DNA from: Granulicella arctica | Lineage (GTDB): Bacteria > Acidobacteriota > Terriglobia > Terriglobales > Acidobacteriaceae | Direction: 5' to 3' | DNA: 64,000 nucleotides | Assembly: GCF_013410065.1 (NCBI RefSeq) | Contig: NZ_JACCCW010000001.1 | Coordinates: forward strand, 186,001 to 250,000 | Shown: positions 17,539 through 26,326 of the stretch, in pieces | Layout: each line of letters starts with the position of its first letter | How positions within the stretch are numbered: the stretch's first letter is position 1 | Notes under the pieces: model-generated | Seen by the model: the letters and a program-made list of their open reading frames with translations, nothing else | Told to the model about the DNA's origin: nothing | Database searches by the model: none | Position numbers and translations under genes: made by a program

Positions 17539-18276
17539 GTGGATCAGCAGACTAAGGCAGCCCTGAAGCAGAATGACCGTTTTGTTACCACCACCGAGCA
17601 TGGCATTGAGTGGGCGAATGAGAACCGCAAGTCCGTCGTTGTCACGACCAGCCTGCTGTTGTTGGTGATCGTGATCGTGGTGGTGTGTGGCGTGGTGTAC
17701 AACAAGCGCTCGGATGCCGCTTCGGTGGCGTTGGGGAATGCGATGCAGGCGTACCAGACGCCGCTTGCGGCTCCGGGGCAGCAGGTGCCTGCGGGGGTGA
17801 AGACGTTCCCGTCGGTCAATGAGCGTGCCAAGGCTGCGAACGCGCTCTTTATCGCCTGCGCGGACACGTACAGCCTGGAGCCGGATGGCAAGGTTTGCCG
17901 GTACTTCGGCGGGCTGACCTACATTGAAGCGGGAGAGAATGGCCAGGCGGAGAGCACGCTGAAGCAGGTTGCTGGTGGATGGAATCATGATCTTGCCGCG
18001 TTGTCGAAGCTGGCGCTGGCGCAGCTTTATCGGCAGACGGGCAAGGATGCTCAGGCGATCGAGCTCTACAACCAGCTTGCGGATAAGCCGGCTATGACGG
18101 TTCCGGCGGGTGTTGCGAAGTTGCAGCTTGCGGAGCTGTATACGGTCGAGGGTAAGCCGGATGAGGCGAAGAAGATCTATGCGGCTCTGAAGGATAAGGA
18201 CGCGAAGAGTGCTGCGGGTACGATTGCGGCGCAGAAGCTGAATCCTGCACCGGCTGGCGCGGCTCCTCAGCAGTAA
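17539..18276 (+). CDS. Membrane-anchored TPR protein (YfgM/CpoB-like)
   Basis: 245 aa. A single transmembrane helix at about residues 34-54 (VVVTTSLLLLVIVIVVVCGV) follows a cytoplasmic N-terminal tail, and the remainder is a periplasmic tetratricopeptide region: AKAANALFIACADTY, TYIEAGENGQAESTLKQVA, ALAQLYRQTGKDAQAIELY and LQLAELYTVEGKPDEAKKIY. This is the TPR_21 arrangement seen in YfgM, an accessory of the Sec translocon. It follows polA by 150 bp in the same direction and is closed by a hairpin with a T-rich tail. The start is ATG-less: translation begins at GTG 17539 with AAAGGAAG upstream. Confidence 0.85.
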   Translation: MDQQTKAALKQNDRFVTTTEHGIEWANENRKSVVVTTSLLLLVIVIVVVCGVVYNKRSDAASVALGNAMQAYQTPLAAPGQQVPAGVKTFPSVNERAKAANALFIACADTYSLEPDGKVCRYFGGLTYIEAGENGQAESTLKQVAGGWNHDLAALSKLALAQLYRQTGKDAQAIELYNQLADKPAMTVPAGVAKLQLAELYTVEGKPDEAKKIYAALKDKDAKSAAGTIAAQKLNPAPAGAAPQQ

Positions 18277-18300
18277 GAAATATTTAGGGTTTTGTAGTGG

Positions 18301-18345
18301 ATGGCTGTGGTCACAGAGATGTGGCTGCGGCCATTTTTATTTTTG
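18301..18345 (+). terminator. Probable intrinsic terminator after the TPR gene
   Basis: A short stem (ATGGC at 18301-18305 with GCCAT at 18330-18334) followed by TTTTATTTTTG. It lies 25 bp after the stop codon. Confidence 0.5.
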
Positions 18346-18356
18346 TTGATGTTTGC

Positions 18357-18376
18357 GGCACGGCTGAAGCCGTGCC
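18357..18376 (-). repeat. 20-bp palindromic repeat, reversed copy
   Basis: GGCACGGCTGAAGCCGTGCC, the reverse complement of the copies at 1009, 31652 and 38919. It sits 14 bp from the 3' end of the minus-strand channel gene and could act as its terminator stem. Confidence 0.7.
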
Positions 18377-18389
18377 CTTCCGGAATAGT

Positions 18390-19610
18390 TTAGTGGCCGT
18401 GGCCTTCTTTGTGAAGGGCGGCGGCGGTGGAGTGCTGGCTGATGTGGTTGGCGTTGGGGATGGCTTCGGGGTTGGAGCGGAGATTGGCTACGCGACGCCA
18501 CTGGTCTTTTTCGCTGGGTTCGGCGATCCAGAGGGGGAGGGAGAAGCCTAGGTAGTCGGCGATAGCGAGGGCGTTGGGCTCGTACATGGCGCGGAGCTGG
18601 CGGAGGCGGGCGGCGGAGTTGTCGTCGCCGCAGAGCTGGATGTCGGTGTTGCCGAGTGCGGCGCAGAGCCGGCGGAAGTCGGCGGGGGTGAGTCGGTCGG
18701 GCGCTGATTGCGCGAGGGCTTTGACTTTAGCGTCGAGGAGGAGGACGTGGCCGAGATCGACGAGGGCGTGACGGGCGATGGCGAAGGTGAGTTGAGCCTG
18801 GCGGACGGGGAGGCCGCGGGAGGCTGGTCCGAGGGTCGAGGCGATGAGGAGGGAGCAGGCGTCGAGGACGGCGACGAGGGCGGAGAGCCAGCTCTGGTTG
18901 TCGTGCTGGGAGCGGTAGTAGCAGAGGATGGGGTAGGAGACGTGGGATTCGAGGAGCTCGGCGGCCCAGCGCTCCCATTCGGCGAGGAGCTCGATGAGGG
19001 CGACGTCTCCGCCGTCGAAGTCGTGGCGGCTGAGGAGCTCGGCGGCGGTGGGAGGGGAGCCGGCGCGGGCGTCGAGGAGTGCGACGGAGACCTCGCGGCG
19101 GGAGAAGGCGGTGTAGAGGACGGGGAGGTAGCCGACGACGAGGGCGACGAGTCCGAGTCCGACGCCGGACTCGAGGATGATGATGCCGCGGGCGAGGGGC
19201 ATGCGGGGGACTACGTCGCCGAGGCCGAGGGTGAAGAGGGTGGTGCCGCTTACGTAGAGGTCGGTCCAGATCTCGAACTTCATGCCGGGGTAGTGGGACA
19301 TCATGGAGTCGGAGAAAGGGGTGCGGAGGGCGAAGTAGATCAGGCCGAAGCCGAGGATGAGCATGACGGCCCAGAGCACGAGCAGAAGCAGGAGCGAGAG
19401 TGGACCGTAGATGCTGTAGATCTGCTCGCGTGTGCGCTCGTTACGGATGCGGCGCGTGCAGGCGGACCATAGACCCCAGGTGAGGAGCTTGAAGAGTCGC
19501 GTGATGCGCAGTTTGCCGGTGGGGCGGCGGGGAAGGATGATGGTCTGGAAGGCGTCGAGCACGACGCCGAGGCAGAGGAGGATGCCGATGGCCATGACCA
19601 GGCTATGCAT
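18390..19610 (-). CDS. Two-pore-helix ion channel protein (K+ channel-like) with large cytosolic domain
   Basis: 406 aa. Three hydrophobic helices are at about 4-26, 70-93 and 143-165. Between the last two lies a pore loop, YVSGTTLFTLGLGDVVPR, with the filter TLGLGD at residues 127-132 in place of the canonical TVGYGD. The remaining ~235 residues are soluble, helix-rich and not a recognisable RCK/TrkA-N domain (no GxGxxG). The family is annotated as ion transport 2 / potassium channel in many Acidobacteria. The filter change at the Tyr position means K+ selectivity should not be assumed. Monocistronic and convergent with the TPR gene. Confidence 0.85.
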   Translation of the reverse strand: MHSLVMAIGILLCLGVVLDAFQTIILPRRPTGKLRITRLFKLLTWGLWSACTRRIRNERTREQIYSIYGPLSLLLLLVLWAVMLILGFGLIYFALRTPFSDSMMSHYPGMKFEIWTDLYVSGTTLFTLGLGDVVPRMPLARGIIILESGVGLGLVALVVGYLPVLYTAFSRREVSVALLDARAGSPPTAAELLSRHDFDGGDVALIELLAEWERWAAELLESHVSYPILCYYRSQHDNQSWLSALVAVLDACSLLIASTLGPASRGLPVRQAQLTFAIARHALVDLGHVLLLDAKVKALAQSAPDRLTPADFRRLCAALGNTDIQLCGDDNSAARLRQLRAMYEPNALAIADYLGFSLPLWIAEPSEKDQWRRVANLRSNPEAIPNANHISQHSTAAALHKEGHGH

Positions 19611-19913
19611 GAGGACCTCGGATGTTGGTGAATGCCACGATTTCTCCTGATGCCTGGGAAGGTGAGCCGATTCTAATCTTTCGCCGCATCAAAATTTTTC
19701 GGTAGCGATAACTATAGGATGCTGTGCTCGATAAGTTGTGCAAAAGCCGCAATTTCAATGGGTTTTACGTGGAAAGAGAGTTCCGCAATCGAGAGAAGTA
19801 CGCTTAGAATGGACACTGTAGCCTGAATGCATCACCTGCTTGCCTGCTTTTCTCTAGCCGTCGTTTTGCTGTGATTTATAAAACGCACCGGATGGATTTC
19901 AGGAGCTACTCTC
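19611..19913. other. Intergenic, nothing recognised
   Basis: About 300 bp between two divergent genes. It has no ORF with coding features, no repeat and no strong hairpin. An AGGAG at 19899-19903 serves the following gene. Confidence 0.5.
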
Positions 19914-20285
19914 ATGCGACGAATTTTAGTGGTGGACGACGAGCGTCTTGTCGCCGATACCCTCCGTCTCATTTTTATCAAGTACGGCTTCGACGCTCGC
20001 GTCGCGTACTCGGTGGAGGATGCGCTTGATCGAGCGCGTGATTTTCTACCCCAACTCTTATTGTGTGACATCTCTATGCCGGGCCGTGATGGGCTGGAAC
20101 TGATGGAGACGCTTGGCAAGGAGCAGCCTGGGTGCAAGGTGCTCGTGCTCACGGGATACTATTCGAATCTTCAGCGAGTGCGGGAGCATGCGCGTCATCT
20201 GCCGCGACCGGCGGGGATTCTGACTAAGCCGTGTCAGCCTGCGGAGCTGTTGCGCGAGGCGGATGCGATGCTGGAGAGCGCCTAA
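19914..20285 (+). CDS. Stand-alone response regulator (receiver domain only)
   Basis: 123 aa, a single REC domain. Acidic pocket D8-D9 in VVDDE, phosphoacceptor D52 in LLLCDISMPGRDG, Thr80 in VLVLTGYYS and Lys105 in GILTKPCQPAE are all present, so it should be phosphorylatable. There is no output domain and no histidine kinase next to it, so it probably works as a CheY/Spo0F-like single-domain relay with kinases elsewhere. The start has AGGAG at 19899. Confidence 0.92.
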   Translation: MRRILVVDDERLVADTLRLIFIKYGFDARVAYSVEDALDRARDFLPQLLLCDISMPGRDGLELMETLGKEQPGCKVLVLTGYYSNLQRVREHARHLPRPAGILTKPCQPAELLREADAMLESA

Positions 20286-20376
20286 GCTTCGTATGTGCGG
20301 CGTTGCGCGGAGTTCGCGTGTCTTGAACGATCTGGGCTGGTAACTTGGTGCGTGCGATGCGATAGACTCAACCGGT

Positions 20377-21927
20377 ATGGCTGTAGGTGATAAGAGCCCG
20401 GATAGCTTTGCCAGCTTGTATTTAAGCGGCCGACGGGGGAGTGCCAAAAAGCGGCCTGTGCAGGCTGATCTTTTTGGGGCGGTGGATGAGGCTCCGGTGG
20501 TGCCTGAGGTGCGGGTTCCGGTTGCGGCTGCGAAGCTTCCTGTTCCTGATGTTGCTTTGGTGCGTGAGGTTGAAGACGCTCCGGTGATGGCTGCGCAGCG
20601 GCATGTGTGGAGCGTGCGGTCGCTGGTGAGCGCGATTCGGCAGCAGGTGGAGAAGAGCCATTTTTCGGTGTGGGTCGAGGGTGAGATTTCGAACTGCCGC
20701 CCGGCGGCTTCGGGACATATTTATTTCACGCTGAAGGATGGCGAGGCGCAGTTGCCGGTGGTGCTGTTTCGGAGGCAGGCACAGTTGTTGAGCGTACGTC
20801 CGAAGGACGGCGATGCGGTGGAGGTGCGGGGGCGCATCTCGATCTATGAGTCGCGGGGGCAGTTGCAGCTGATTGCGGAGACGCTGGAGTTGCGGGGTGC
20901 TGGGGCGCTGGAGCTGGCGTTCAAGCAGTTGAAGGCGCGGCTGTTGGCTGAGGGGCTCTTTGATGAGGATCGGAAGCGGGCGCTGCCTGCGTTTCCGCGA
21001 TGCGTTGGGGTGGTGACGTCGCCTAGTGGTGCGGTGATTCGGGATATTGTGCATGTGGTGCGGCGGCGGCATGCTCGGCTGAATGTGCTGGTGTATCCGG
21101 CGGCGATGCAGGGTGCGGCGTGTGCGGGCTCGGTGAGTGCGGGGATTCGCTGGTTCAACCGGCATCCGGGGCTGGTGGATGTGATTGTGCTGGCGCGGGG
21201 TGGCGGGTCGATCGAGGATCTTTCGGGGTTCAACGACGAGGGGCTGGCGCGGGTGATTGCGGCGTCGGAGCTGCCGGTGGTGTCGGCGATTGGACATGAG
21301 ACGGACTTTACGATTGCGGACTTTGTTGCGGACCTGCGCGCGCCTACGCCTTCGGCGGCTGCGGAGATGGTGACGGCGGCGCAGCATCGGATTGAGGAGC
21401 GGGTGTGGTCGCTGGAGCAGCGGGTGCATCGTGCGGGGCGATATCAGGTGATGCTGGCTCGGCAGAGATATACGCGGTTGTCGGCGGAGTCGGTGCTGGT
21501 GCGGCTGCGCGATGCGGTGAGCCGGAGAGACCAGCGACTGGATGAGCTGCGGCTGCGGCTGGATTCGGGTGTGCTGCGACGTCTGCGTGTGCCTGGGCAG
21601 CGGCTGGCGGTGTTGGCGGAGCGGTTGCGGCGGCAAGATCCGACGCAGCGTCTGGTTGTGGCGCAGCGGCGTTTGCAGCGCGCTGTGGAGGCGATGGATC
21701 GATTGCGGGTTTCGGTGATTGCGGCGCGGACGGCGCGGCTGGAACGGGCAAGTACGCGGCTACATGCGCTCTCGCCGCTGGCGGTGCTGAACCGTGGGTA
21801 TGCGCTGGTGTATGGCGAGGATGGGGTTTTGCTGCGTGATGTTGGTGCGGCGAAGGCGGGGCAACAGATTCGTGCGCGGCTGGCCAAGGGTAGTTTGATT
21901 GCAACGGTAAAGGAAACGACAGAATGA
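20377..21927 (+). CDS. xseA: Exodeoxyribonuclease VII large subunit
   Basis: 516 aa (E. coli XseA 456). With the small subunit XseB it degrades single-stranded DNA to oligonucleotides. After a ~70-residue N-terminal extension absent from E. coli, the OB-fold starts at WSVRSLVSAIRQQVEK and contains VEGEISNCRPAASGHIYFTL. The catalytic core has GVVTSPSGAVIRDI, VLARGGGSIEDLSGFNDE and SAIGHETDFTIADFVADLRA; a long basic coiled-coil follows, and the end has LNRGYALVYGEDG. Its stop overlaps the glmM start by 4 bp. xseB is not in the window. The G-ending codons match polA and glmM. The start of the extension is uncertain. Confidence 0.95.
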   Translation: MAVGDKSPDSFASLYLSGRRGSAKKRPVQADLFGAVDEAPVVPEVRVPVAAAKLPVPDVALVREVEDAPVMAAQRHVWSVRSLVSAIRQQVEKSHFSVWVEGEISNCRPAASGHIYFTLKDGEAQLPVVLFRRQAQLLSVRPKDGDAVEVRGRISIYESRGQLQLIAETLELRGAGALELAFKQLKARLLAEGLFDEDRKRALPAFPRCVGVVTSPSGAVIRDIVHVVRRRHARLNVLVYPAAMQGAACAGSVSAGIRWFNRHPGLVDVIVLARGGGSIEDLSGFNDEGLARVIAASELPVVSAIGHETDFTIADFVADLRAPTPSAAAEMVTAAQHRIEERVWSLEQRVHRAGRYQVMLARQRYTRLSAESVLVRLRDAVSRRDQRLDELRLRLDSGVLRRLRVPGQRLAVLAERLRRQDPTQRLVVAQRRLQRAVEAMDRLRVSVIAARTARLERASTRLHALSPLAVLNRGYALVYGEDGVLLRDVGAAKAGQQIRARLAKGSLIATVKETTE

Positions 21928-23261
21928 AGAAGCTCTTCGGGACGGACGGCATTCGCGCCGTCGCCGGGCAGTCGCCGCTCGATCCGGCGACGGTGTACGC
22001 GGTGGGTGTTGCGCTGGCGCATCATCTGGGGACGGCTCCGCGGGTGTTGTTGGGGCAGGATACGAGGGAGTCCGGCGACTGGATTGCCGCTGCGCTGACG
22101 GATGGGTTGACGGCGGGTGGAGCGAGTGTGGAGAGCGCGGGAGTGATTACGACTCCAGCGGTTGCGTTTCTTGCAGCGGCGCATGGGTTCAGTGCGGGCG
22201 TGGTGATTTCGGCGTCGCATAATCCTTGGCAGGACAATGGGATCAAGCTATTCGGGCCGGATGGGTACAAGCTGCCGGATGCGACGGAGTTGGCGATTGA
22301 GGAGGAGATCTTCCGGCAGTTGGCTGTATCGACGGAGATGCGGCGCGGTGGTGTTCCGCCTGCGGTGAACGAAGCGGATCGTGCGGAGTATGTGCGGTTT
22401 TTGCTGGCGGCGGTGCCGGGGTTGTCGCTGGATGGAAAACGGATCGTGATCGATTGCGCGAATGGCGCGGCTTCGGCTGTGGCTCCGCAGTTGTTCGCGG
22501 GACTGGGCGGCGAGGTGGTGATTACGCATGCGAGTCCGGATGGGCGGAATATCAACGAGGCTTGTGGCGCGTTGCACCCGGCGGTGGTGGCGGCTGAGGT
22601 GGTGAAGTGCGGCGCGGCGATGGGGATTACATTCGACGGGGATGCGGATCGGGCGTTGTTTGCGGATGAGCATGGCCGGGTGGTGAATGGGGATGCGGTG
22701 CTGCTGCTGGCAGCTCGTGACTTGCAGGCTCGAGGGCTGCTGGCGAAGGATACGGTTGTGGCGACGACGATGTCGAACATGGGGCTGGAGGCGGCGCTGA
22801 AGAGGTCGGGTATTGCGATGCTGCGGGCTGCGGTTGGGGATAAGTATGTGCTGGAGCAGATGCTGGCGACGGGCGCGGCGCTGGGTGGGGAGCAGTCGGG
22901 CCACATCATCTTCTCGGGGCGGTCGACGACGGGGGATGGGTTGCTGACGGCGCTGCTGTTGCTGGATATTCTGCACCGCGCAGGGAGGTCGCTTGCGGAG
23001 CTGACGGCGGATTTGAAGACGTTTCCGCAGGTGATCGTGAATGTGAAGGTAAAGGAGAAGCGGCCGCTGGAGAGTATTCCGAGTGTAGCGGAGGCGATTG
23101 CCGAGGCGGAGGTGGCGCTGGCGGATTCGGGGCGGGTGGTGATCCGGTATTCGGGGACGGAGGCGCTGGCGCGGGTGATGATCGAGGCGGAGTCTGAGCC
23201 GCTGATGCGTCGGCATGCGGATGCGATTGCGGATGCGATTCGGACGGAGATTGGGATTTAG
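21924..23261 (+). CDS. glmM: Phosphoglucosamine mutase
   Basis: 445 aa. It interconverts glucosamine-6-phosphate and glucosamine-1-phosphate on the way to UDP-GlcNAc for peptidoglycan and LPS. The N-terminal FGTDGIRA, the phosphoserine loop VVISASHNPWQDNGIK (Ser at about residue 98), the metal loop FDGDADRALF and the C-terminal phosphate-binding RYSGTEALARVMIE are all intact. The start overlaps the end of xseA by 4 bp, implying coupled translation. Length and motifs fit GlmM better than phosphomannomutase. Confidence 0.96.
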   Translation: MKKLFGTDGIRAVAGQSPLDPATVYAVGVALAHHLGTAPRVLLGQDTRESGDWIAAALTDGLTAGGASVESAGVITTPAVAFLAAAHGFSAGVVISASHNPWQDNGIKLFGPDGYKLPDATELAIEEEIFRQLAVSTEMRRGGVPPAVNEADRAEYVRFLLAAVPGLSLDGKRIVIDCANGAASAVAPQLFAGLGGEVVITHASPDGRNINEACGALHPAVVAAEVVKCGAAMGITFDGDADRALFADEHGRVVNGDAVLLLAARDLQARGLLAKDTVVATTMSNMGLEAALKRSGIAMLRAAVGDKYVLEQMLATGAALGGEQSGHIIFSGRSTTGDGLLTALLLLDILHRAGRSLAELTADLKTFPQVIVNVKVKEKRPLESIPSVAEAIAEAEVALADSGRVVIRYSGTEALARVMIEAESEPLMRRHADAIADAIRTEIGI

Positions 23262-23324
23262 TCTTTCGGGCAGAAGAAGAATCGTCGGGAGTGGTTCGGG
23301 CTTCCAATAGTGGCAGGAGGGGTG

Positions 23325-23777
23325 ATGACCGTCCTTTTGATTGCGATTGCTGTTGCACTGGTGGCCGTAGCGGCGTGGATATGGTGGCATCGGCGGGAGA
23401 GTGACAGGCGGCTGGTGGAGGCGCACTCGATCGTCGCGGAGGAGCTGCATCGGCTTCTGGCTGCGGAGAAGAGGCCGCGAGTGTTCGATGTGCGGCAGCC
23501 GCTGGATCTGTTGGCGTATTCGGAGATTATTCCCGGATCGGAACGGATTGCGCCGAAGGAGATTCTGGCTGGCCGGGTGCTGATTCCGAAGGATGAGGTG
23601 TCGATTGTGTACTGCACGTGTCCGGGGGATGAGACGGCGCGGGAGATTGTGAAAAGGGCTCTGGCGCTGGACTTCGCCAAGATTCGGATTTTGAAGGGTG
23701 GGCTGGCGGCCTGGAAGGAGAAAGGCTATCCGGTGGAGCGGTATGAGACGGCGTTTCATTTGGATACGCCGGTTTAG
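23325..23777 (+). CDS. Membrane-anchored rhodanese-like protein
   Basis: 150 aa. An N-terminal transmembrane helix (VLLIAIAVALVAVAAWIWW) is followed by a rhodanese domain: RVFDVRQPLDLLAYSEI, then the active-site loop VYCTCPGDETA with a candidate persulfide Cys, and LKGGLAAWKEKGYPVE. Rhodanese domains carry sulfur as a cysteine persulfide; a membrane-bound form may act in envelope sulfur or redox chemistry. Start 23325 has AGGAGG at 23315-23320; an in-frame GTG lies at 23310. It comes 63 bp after glmM on the same strand and may be cotranscribed. Confidence 0.87.
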   Translation: MTVLLIAIAVALVAVAAWIWWHRRESDRRLVEAHSIVAEELHRLLAAEKRPRVFDVRQPLDLLAYSEIIPGSERIAPKEILAGRVLIPKDEVSIVYCTCPGDETAREIVKRALALDFAKIRILKGGLAAWKEKGYPVERYETAFHLDTPV

Positions 23778-23825
23778 TGGTGTGCGAGTCTTGCCACGCT
23801 ACTTCGTGTCCGATACGCTAGAGCT

Positions 23826-24293
23826 ATGTATGAAGACTTCACGGTAACCGACCGCTGGACTCAGGAATCTCTCCGTGTGATGTGGAAGGGGACCGTTGTT
23901 GCCATCGCTACACGTCATGCCGACGCGACCGACATTCGTTTTTCGGTCAATGGGCGTCCACTTTGGATTGCGATGCCGAACGTGGCGTGGGTGGAGCAGA
24001 AGCGGCGTAGTGGCGGCAAGGTGATCACCGACTATCTTGCGGCGCAGATCGCGGGACGCTACCTGAAGACGGCGATCGAGTCGGGCTACGACAATGGGCG
24101 CGAGATGTACACGATGACGGTGGACGAGGTGCTCGAGCACGCCGATGCGGTGGTGAAGGAGGCGGGGAATACTGCTAGCCTGCCGAGCCTGCCGGTGATC
24201 AACGAGAATATCGAGCCGGAGCTGCAACTGGGACGTTTGCCTGCGGATAACCAGGGCGCGGTGAAGACTCCGCCGGATCATATGGTTCTTTAG
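23826..24293 (+). CDS. Conserved-looking protein of unknown function
   Basis: 155 aa, not recognised. Soluble, with no signal peptide. The first ~60 residues have alternating strands (LRVMWKGTVVAIATRHADAT, IRFSVNGRPLWIAMPNVAW), followed by a helix TDYLAAQIAGRYLKTAIESG and a second helix VDEVLEHADAVVKEA, with a loose acidic tail ending in HMVL. Codon use is like its neighbours, which supports a real gene. No motif suggests a function. Confidence 0.75.
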   Translation: MYEDFTVTDRWTQESLRVMWKGTVVAIATRHADATDIRFSVNGRPLWIAMPNVAWVEQKRRSGGKVITDYLAAQIAGRYLKTAIESGYDNGREMYTMTVDEVLEHADAVVKEAGNTASLPSLPVINENIEPELQLGRLPADNQGAVKTPPDHMVL

Positions 24294-24346
24294 CTGGAGC
24301 TTGAACCGGTTTAAAGACTGCTTGGTACAAATGATGGTGTTACGAA

Positions 24347-24378
24347 ACCCGCCTACGTGCTAATCGCTATCGGCGGGT
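24347..24378 (+). terminator. Weak hairpin after the unknown gene
   Basis: Arms ACCCGCC (24347-24353) and GGCGGGT (24372-24378), 53 bp after the preceding stop. The loop is long and there is no T tract, so it is only a possible terminator. Confidence 0.3.
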
Positions 24379-24475
24379 CAGATCACTTATGAGAAGACTT
24401 CTAAGGAGTAATGGCGCAGAACGGTTGTAATCCGATCGATTCTGTTGCTTCCGGCTTTGATCGTTATCATTACGT

Positions 24476-25024
24476 ATGGATGATCGAGCATTCCGCTCTG
24501 CCGTCGTACTTCAGACTGCTCGACTTACCTTGCGTGAGTTCACACTGCAAGATGGTGAAGCAATTCAAACCTATGCTGGAGACCCAGAAGTCACTCGATT
24601 TACGAGTTTTGGACCGAACACTCCCGAAGTAACCGCAATGGTCCTTGCAAGTTGGATGGAGGAGCAGCACCGTATTCCTCGCACAGAATGGCCGTTGGCC
24701 ATCGTGCGGTCAGACGACGGAGCATTGATCGGCGGTACAGGCATCGGCGCAGTGGACTGGAAGAAGAGAGAGGCGGCCTTCGGTTATGTGCTGCGCAGGT
24801 CCACTTGGGGTCGAGGCTATGCAACGGAGGCAGGCTAGGCAGTTCGTCACTGGGCACTCCTCACACTCAACTTAGAGAGGCTGGTCGCGCATTGCGAGCC
24901 GGAGAATGCTGCCTCATTGTCTATTCTGAAGAAACTGGGATTCCGGGAAGAGGCTCCTGTGGACTTGCCAAGGTCTAACGGTGAAATACGACATTATCTG
25001 ACGTTCGCGGCCGACCGCTCGTAA
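24476..25024 (+). pseudogene. GNAT acetyltransferase interrupted by an in-frame amber codon
   Basis: The frame runs for 183 codons and gives a complete RimJ/RimL-type GNAT protein except for TAG at 24836-24838. Before it are the N-terminal LQTARLTLREFTLQDGEA, RTEWPLAIVRSDDGALIGG and the acetyl-CoA loop RSTWGRGYATEAG; after it come AVRHWALLTLNLERLVAHCE, PENAASLSILKKLGFRE and a normal C-terminus ending TAA. The family usually has Gln right after ATEAG, and CAG to TAG is a single transition. This is either a recent nonsense mutation, a sequencing error or suppressed. The truncated product of 120 aa would lack the last two strands and helix of the fold. Confidence 0.85.
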
Positions 25025-25169
25025 ATTTGCAAACGATTGATTGATCCCGTTAAACGCGCATCTCGTCACTTTACTTCCCGGCTTGTCCAGCAATCCGGAA
25101 ACTAACCCACAACCAGCAAGTCGCAAAACTTGACAAAAGCATCTCGCAAAAAGAGTCGAAAAGTTTTCC

Positions 25170-25219
25170 GTAACTACAAAAGTGTAACTACAAAACCGTA
25201 ACTCCGCTTTTGTAGTTAC
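25170..25219 (-). repeat. GTAACTACAAAA repeats forming a hairpin downstream of queA
   Basis: GTAACTACAAAA occurs directly at 25170-25181 and 25184-25195 and inverted at 25208-25219, giving a perfect 12-bp stem with a 12-base loop. It lies 18 bp beyond the queA stop on queA's strand and may serve as a terminator; the low GC of the stem and the extra direct copy are unusual for one. Confidence 0.55.
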
Positions 25220-25236
25220 ATTCACCCGATCAACGG

Positions 25237-26316
25237 TTAAACCAATAACATGCAATCCCCATAACTGAAAAACCGATAGCTCTCCCGCACTGCATGGGCA
25301 TACGCTGCCAGCACATTTTCCCTCCCCGCAAACGCACTCACTAGCATCAAAAGCGTCGATTGCGGCAAGTGGAAGTTCGTCAGCAACCCGCTGATAATGC
25401 TGAAGTTATGCCCCGGAGAAAGAAAGATACTCGTCTCCCCCGAGTGCGCCTCCAACCCATCCGGAAAGATCGTCGCGCAATGCTCCAGCGTCCGAGTCGT
25501 CGTCGTTCCCGCCGCGATCACCCTTCGTTTCTGCAACTTAGCAGCATTGATAGCAGCCGCCGTAGCCGCTGAAAGCGTGTAATGCTCCGCATGCAACCGA
25601 ATATCCTCCAGCCGTTCCGCCCTTACCGGCTGAAACGTCCCCAGCCCCACATGCAGCGTAACTCGTTCAATCTGAACACCTTTCGCCGCAAGCCGCTCCA
25701 GCATCTCCGGAGTAAAATGCAGCCCAGCCGTAGGAGCAGCCGCCGACCCCGGCTGATCCGCAAACACCGTCTGGTACCGGCTCCGATCCTCCGCCGAATC
25801 ATCCCGATGGATATACGGAGGCAACGGCATATGCCCTATTTTGTTCAAGATAGCATGAAAATCCGGATTAGCCTCAAACCGCAAAGTCCGCTCGCCAAAC
25901 TCCGCCGCAGCCACAACCTCCGCCACCAGCAGCACCACCCCAGGGTTAGCGGGATCGGCAAAATGAAGCCTCTCACCCACCTGAACCTTCCGCCCCGGCC
26001 GCACCAACGCCGTCCACGTATCCCCATCAAGCTGTTGCGTCAAAAGGACTTCGACACGACCAGTAGGCTCCGGCGAGTTGTGCTGCGTATGTAAACCCGC
26101 TCGCGTTGCATACAACCGAGCCGGAATCACGCGGCTGTCGTTCAGGATCAGCAGATCCCCCTCACGCAAATATCCCGGCAAACTCGCAAACAAATCATCG
26201 GTACAAGCACCCGTCCGCCGATCCACATGCAGCATCCTGCTGCTACCCCGCACCTCCGGTGGCGCTTGGGCAATCAGCTCCTCAGGCAGATCAAAATGAA
26301 AGTCCGAGACACGCAT
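25237..26316 (-). CDS. queA: S-adenosylmethionine:tRNA ribosyltransferase-isomerase
   Basis: 359 aa. QueA transfers the ribose of SAM to preQ1 in tRNA to give epoxyqueuosine, the next-to-last step of queuosine synthesis. The N-terminus [17 protein letters not shown] is characteristic, as are [16 protein letters not shown], the [17 protein letters not shown] loop, [12 protein letters not shown] and [19 protein letters not shown] near the C-terminus. Start set at 26316 from homology; a longer frame reaches 26403 but its extra residues are Arg/Trp-rich shadow sequence. Tgt, the partner enzyme, is not in the window. The acyltransferase gene ends 10 bp upstream and may share a transcript. Confidence 0.97.
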   Translation of the reverse strand: MRVSDFHFDLPEELIAQAPPEVRGSSRMLHVDRRTGACTDDLFASLPGYLREGDLLILNDSRVIPARLYATRAGLHTQHNSPEPTGRVEVLLTQQLDGDTWTALVRPGRKVQVGERLHFADPANPGVVLLVAEVVAAAEFGERTLRFEANPDFHAILNKIGHMPLPPYIHRDDSAEDRSRYQTVFADQPGSAAAPTAGLHFTPEMLERLAAKGVQIERVTLHVGLGTFQPVRAERLEDIRLHAEHYTLSAATAAAINAAKLQKRRVIAAGTTTTRTLEHCATIFPDGLEAHSGETSIFLSPGHNFSIISGLLTNFHLPQSTLLMLVSAFAGRENVLAAYAHAVRESYRFFSYGDCMLLV

Positions 26317-26326
26317 CCTATTGATT

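Noticed and set aside
18708..19472. Long acidic + strand frame opposite the channel gene
   Set aside because: Glu/Gly-rich shadow of a GC-rich minus-strand gene with clear pore motif.
20422..23759. Long Arg/His-rich minus-strand frames opposite xseA and glmM
   Set aside because: Shadows of well-supported genes; composition is typical of antisense reading of GC-rich codons.
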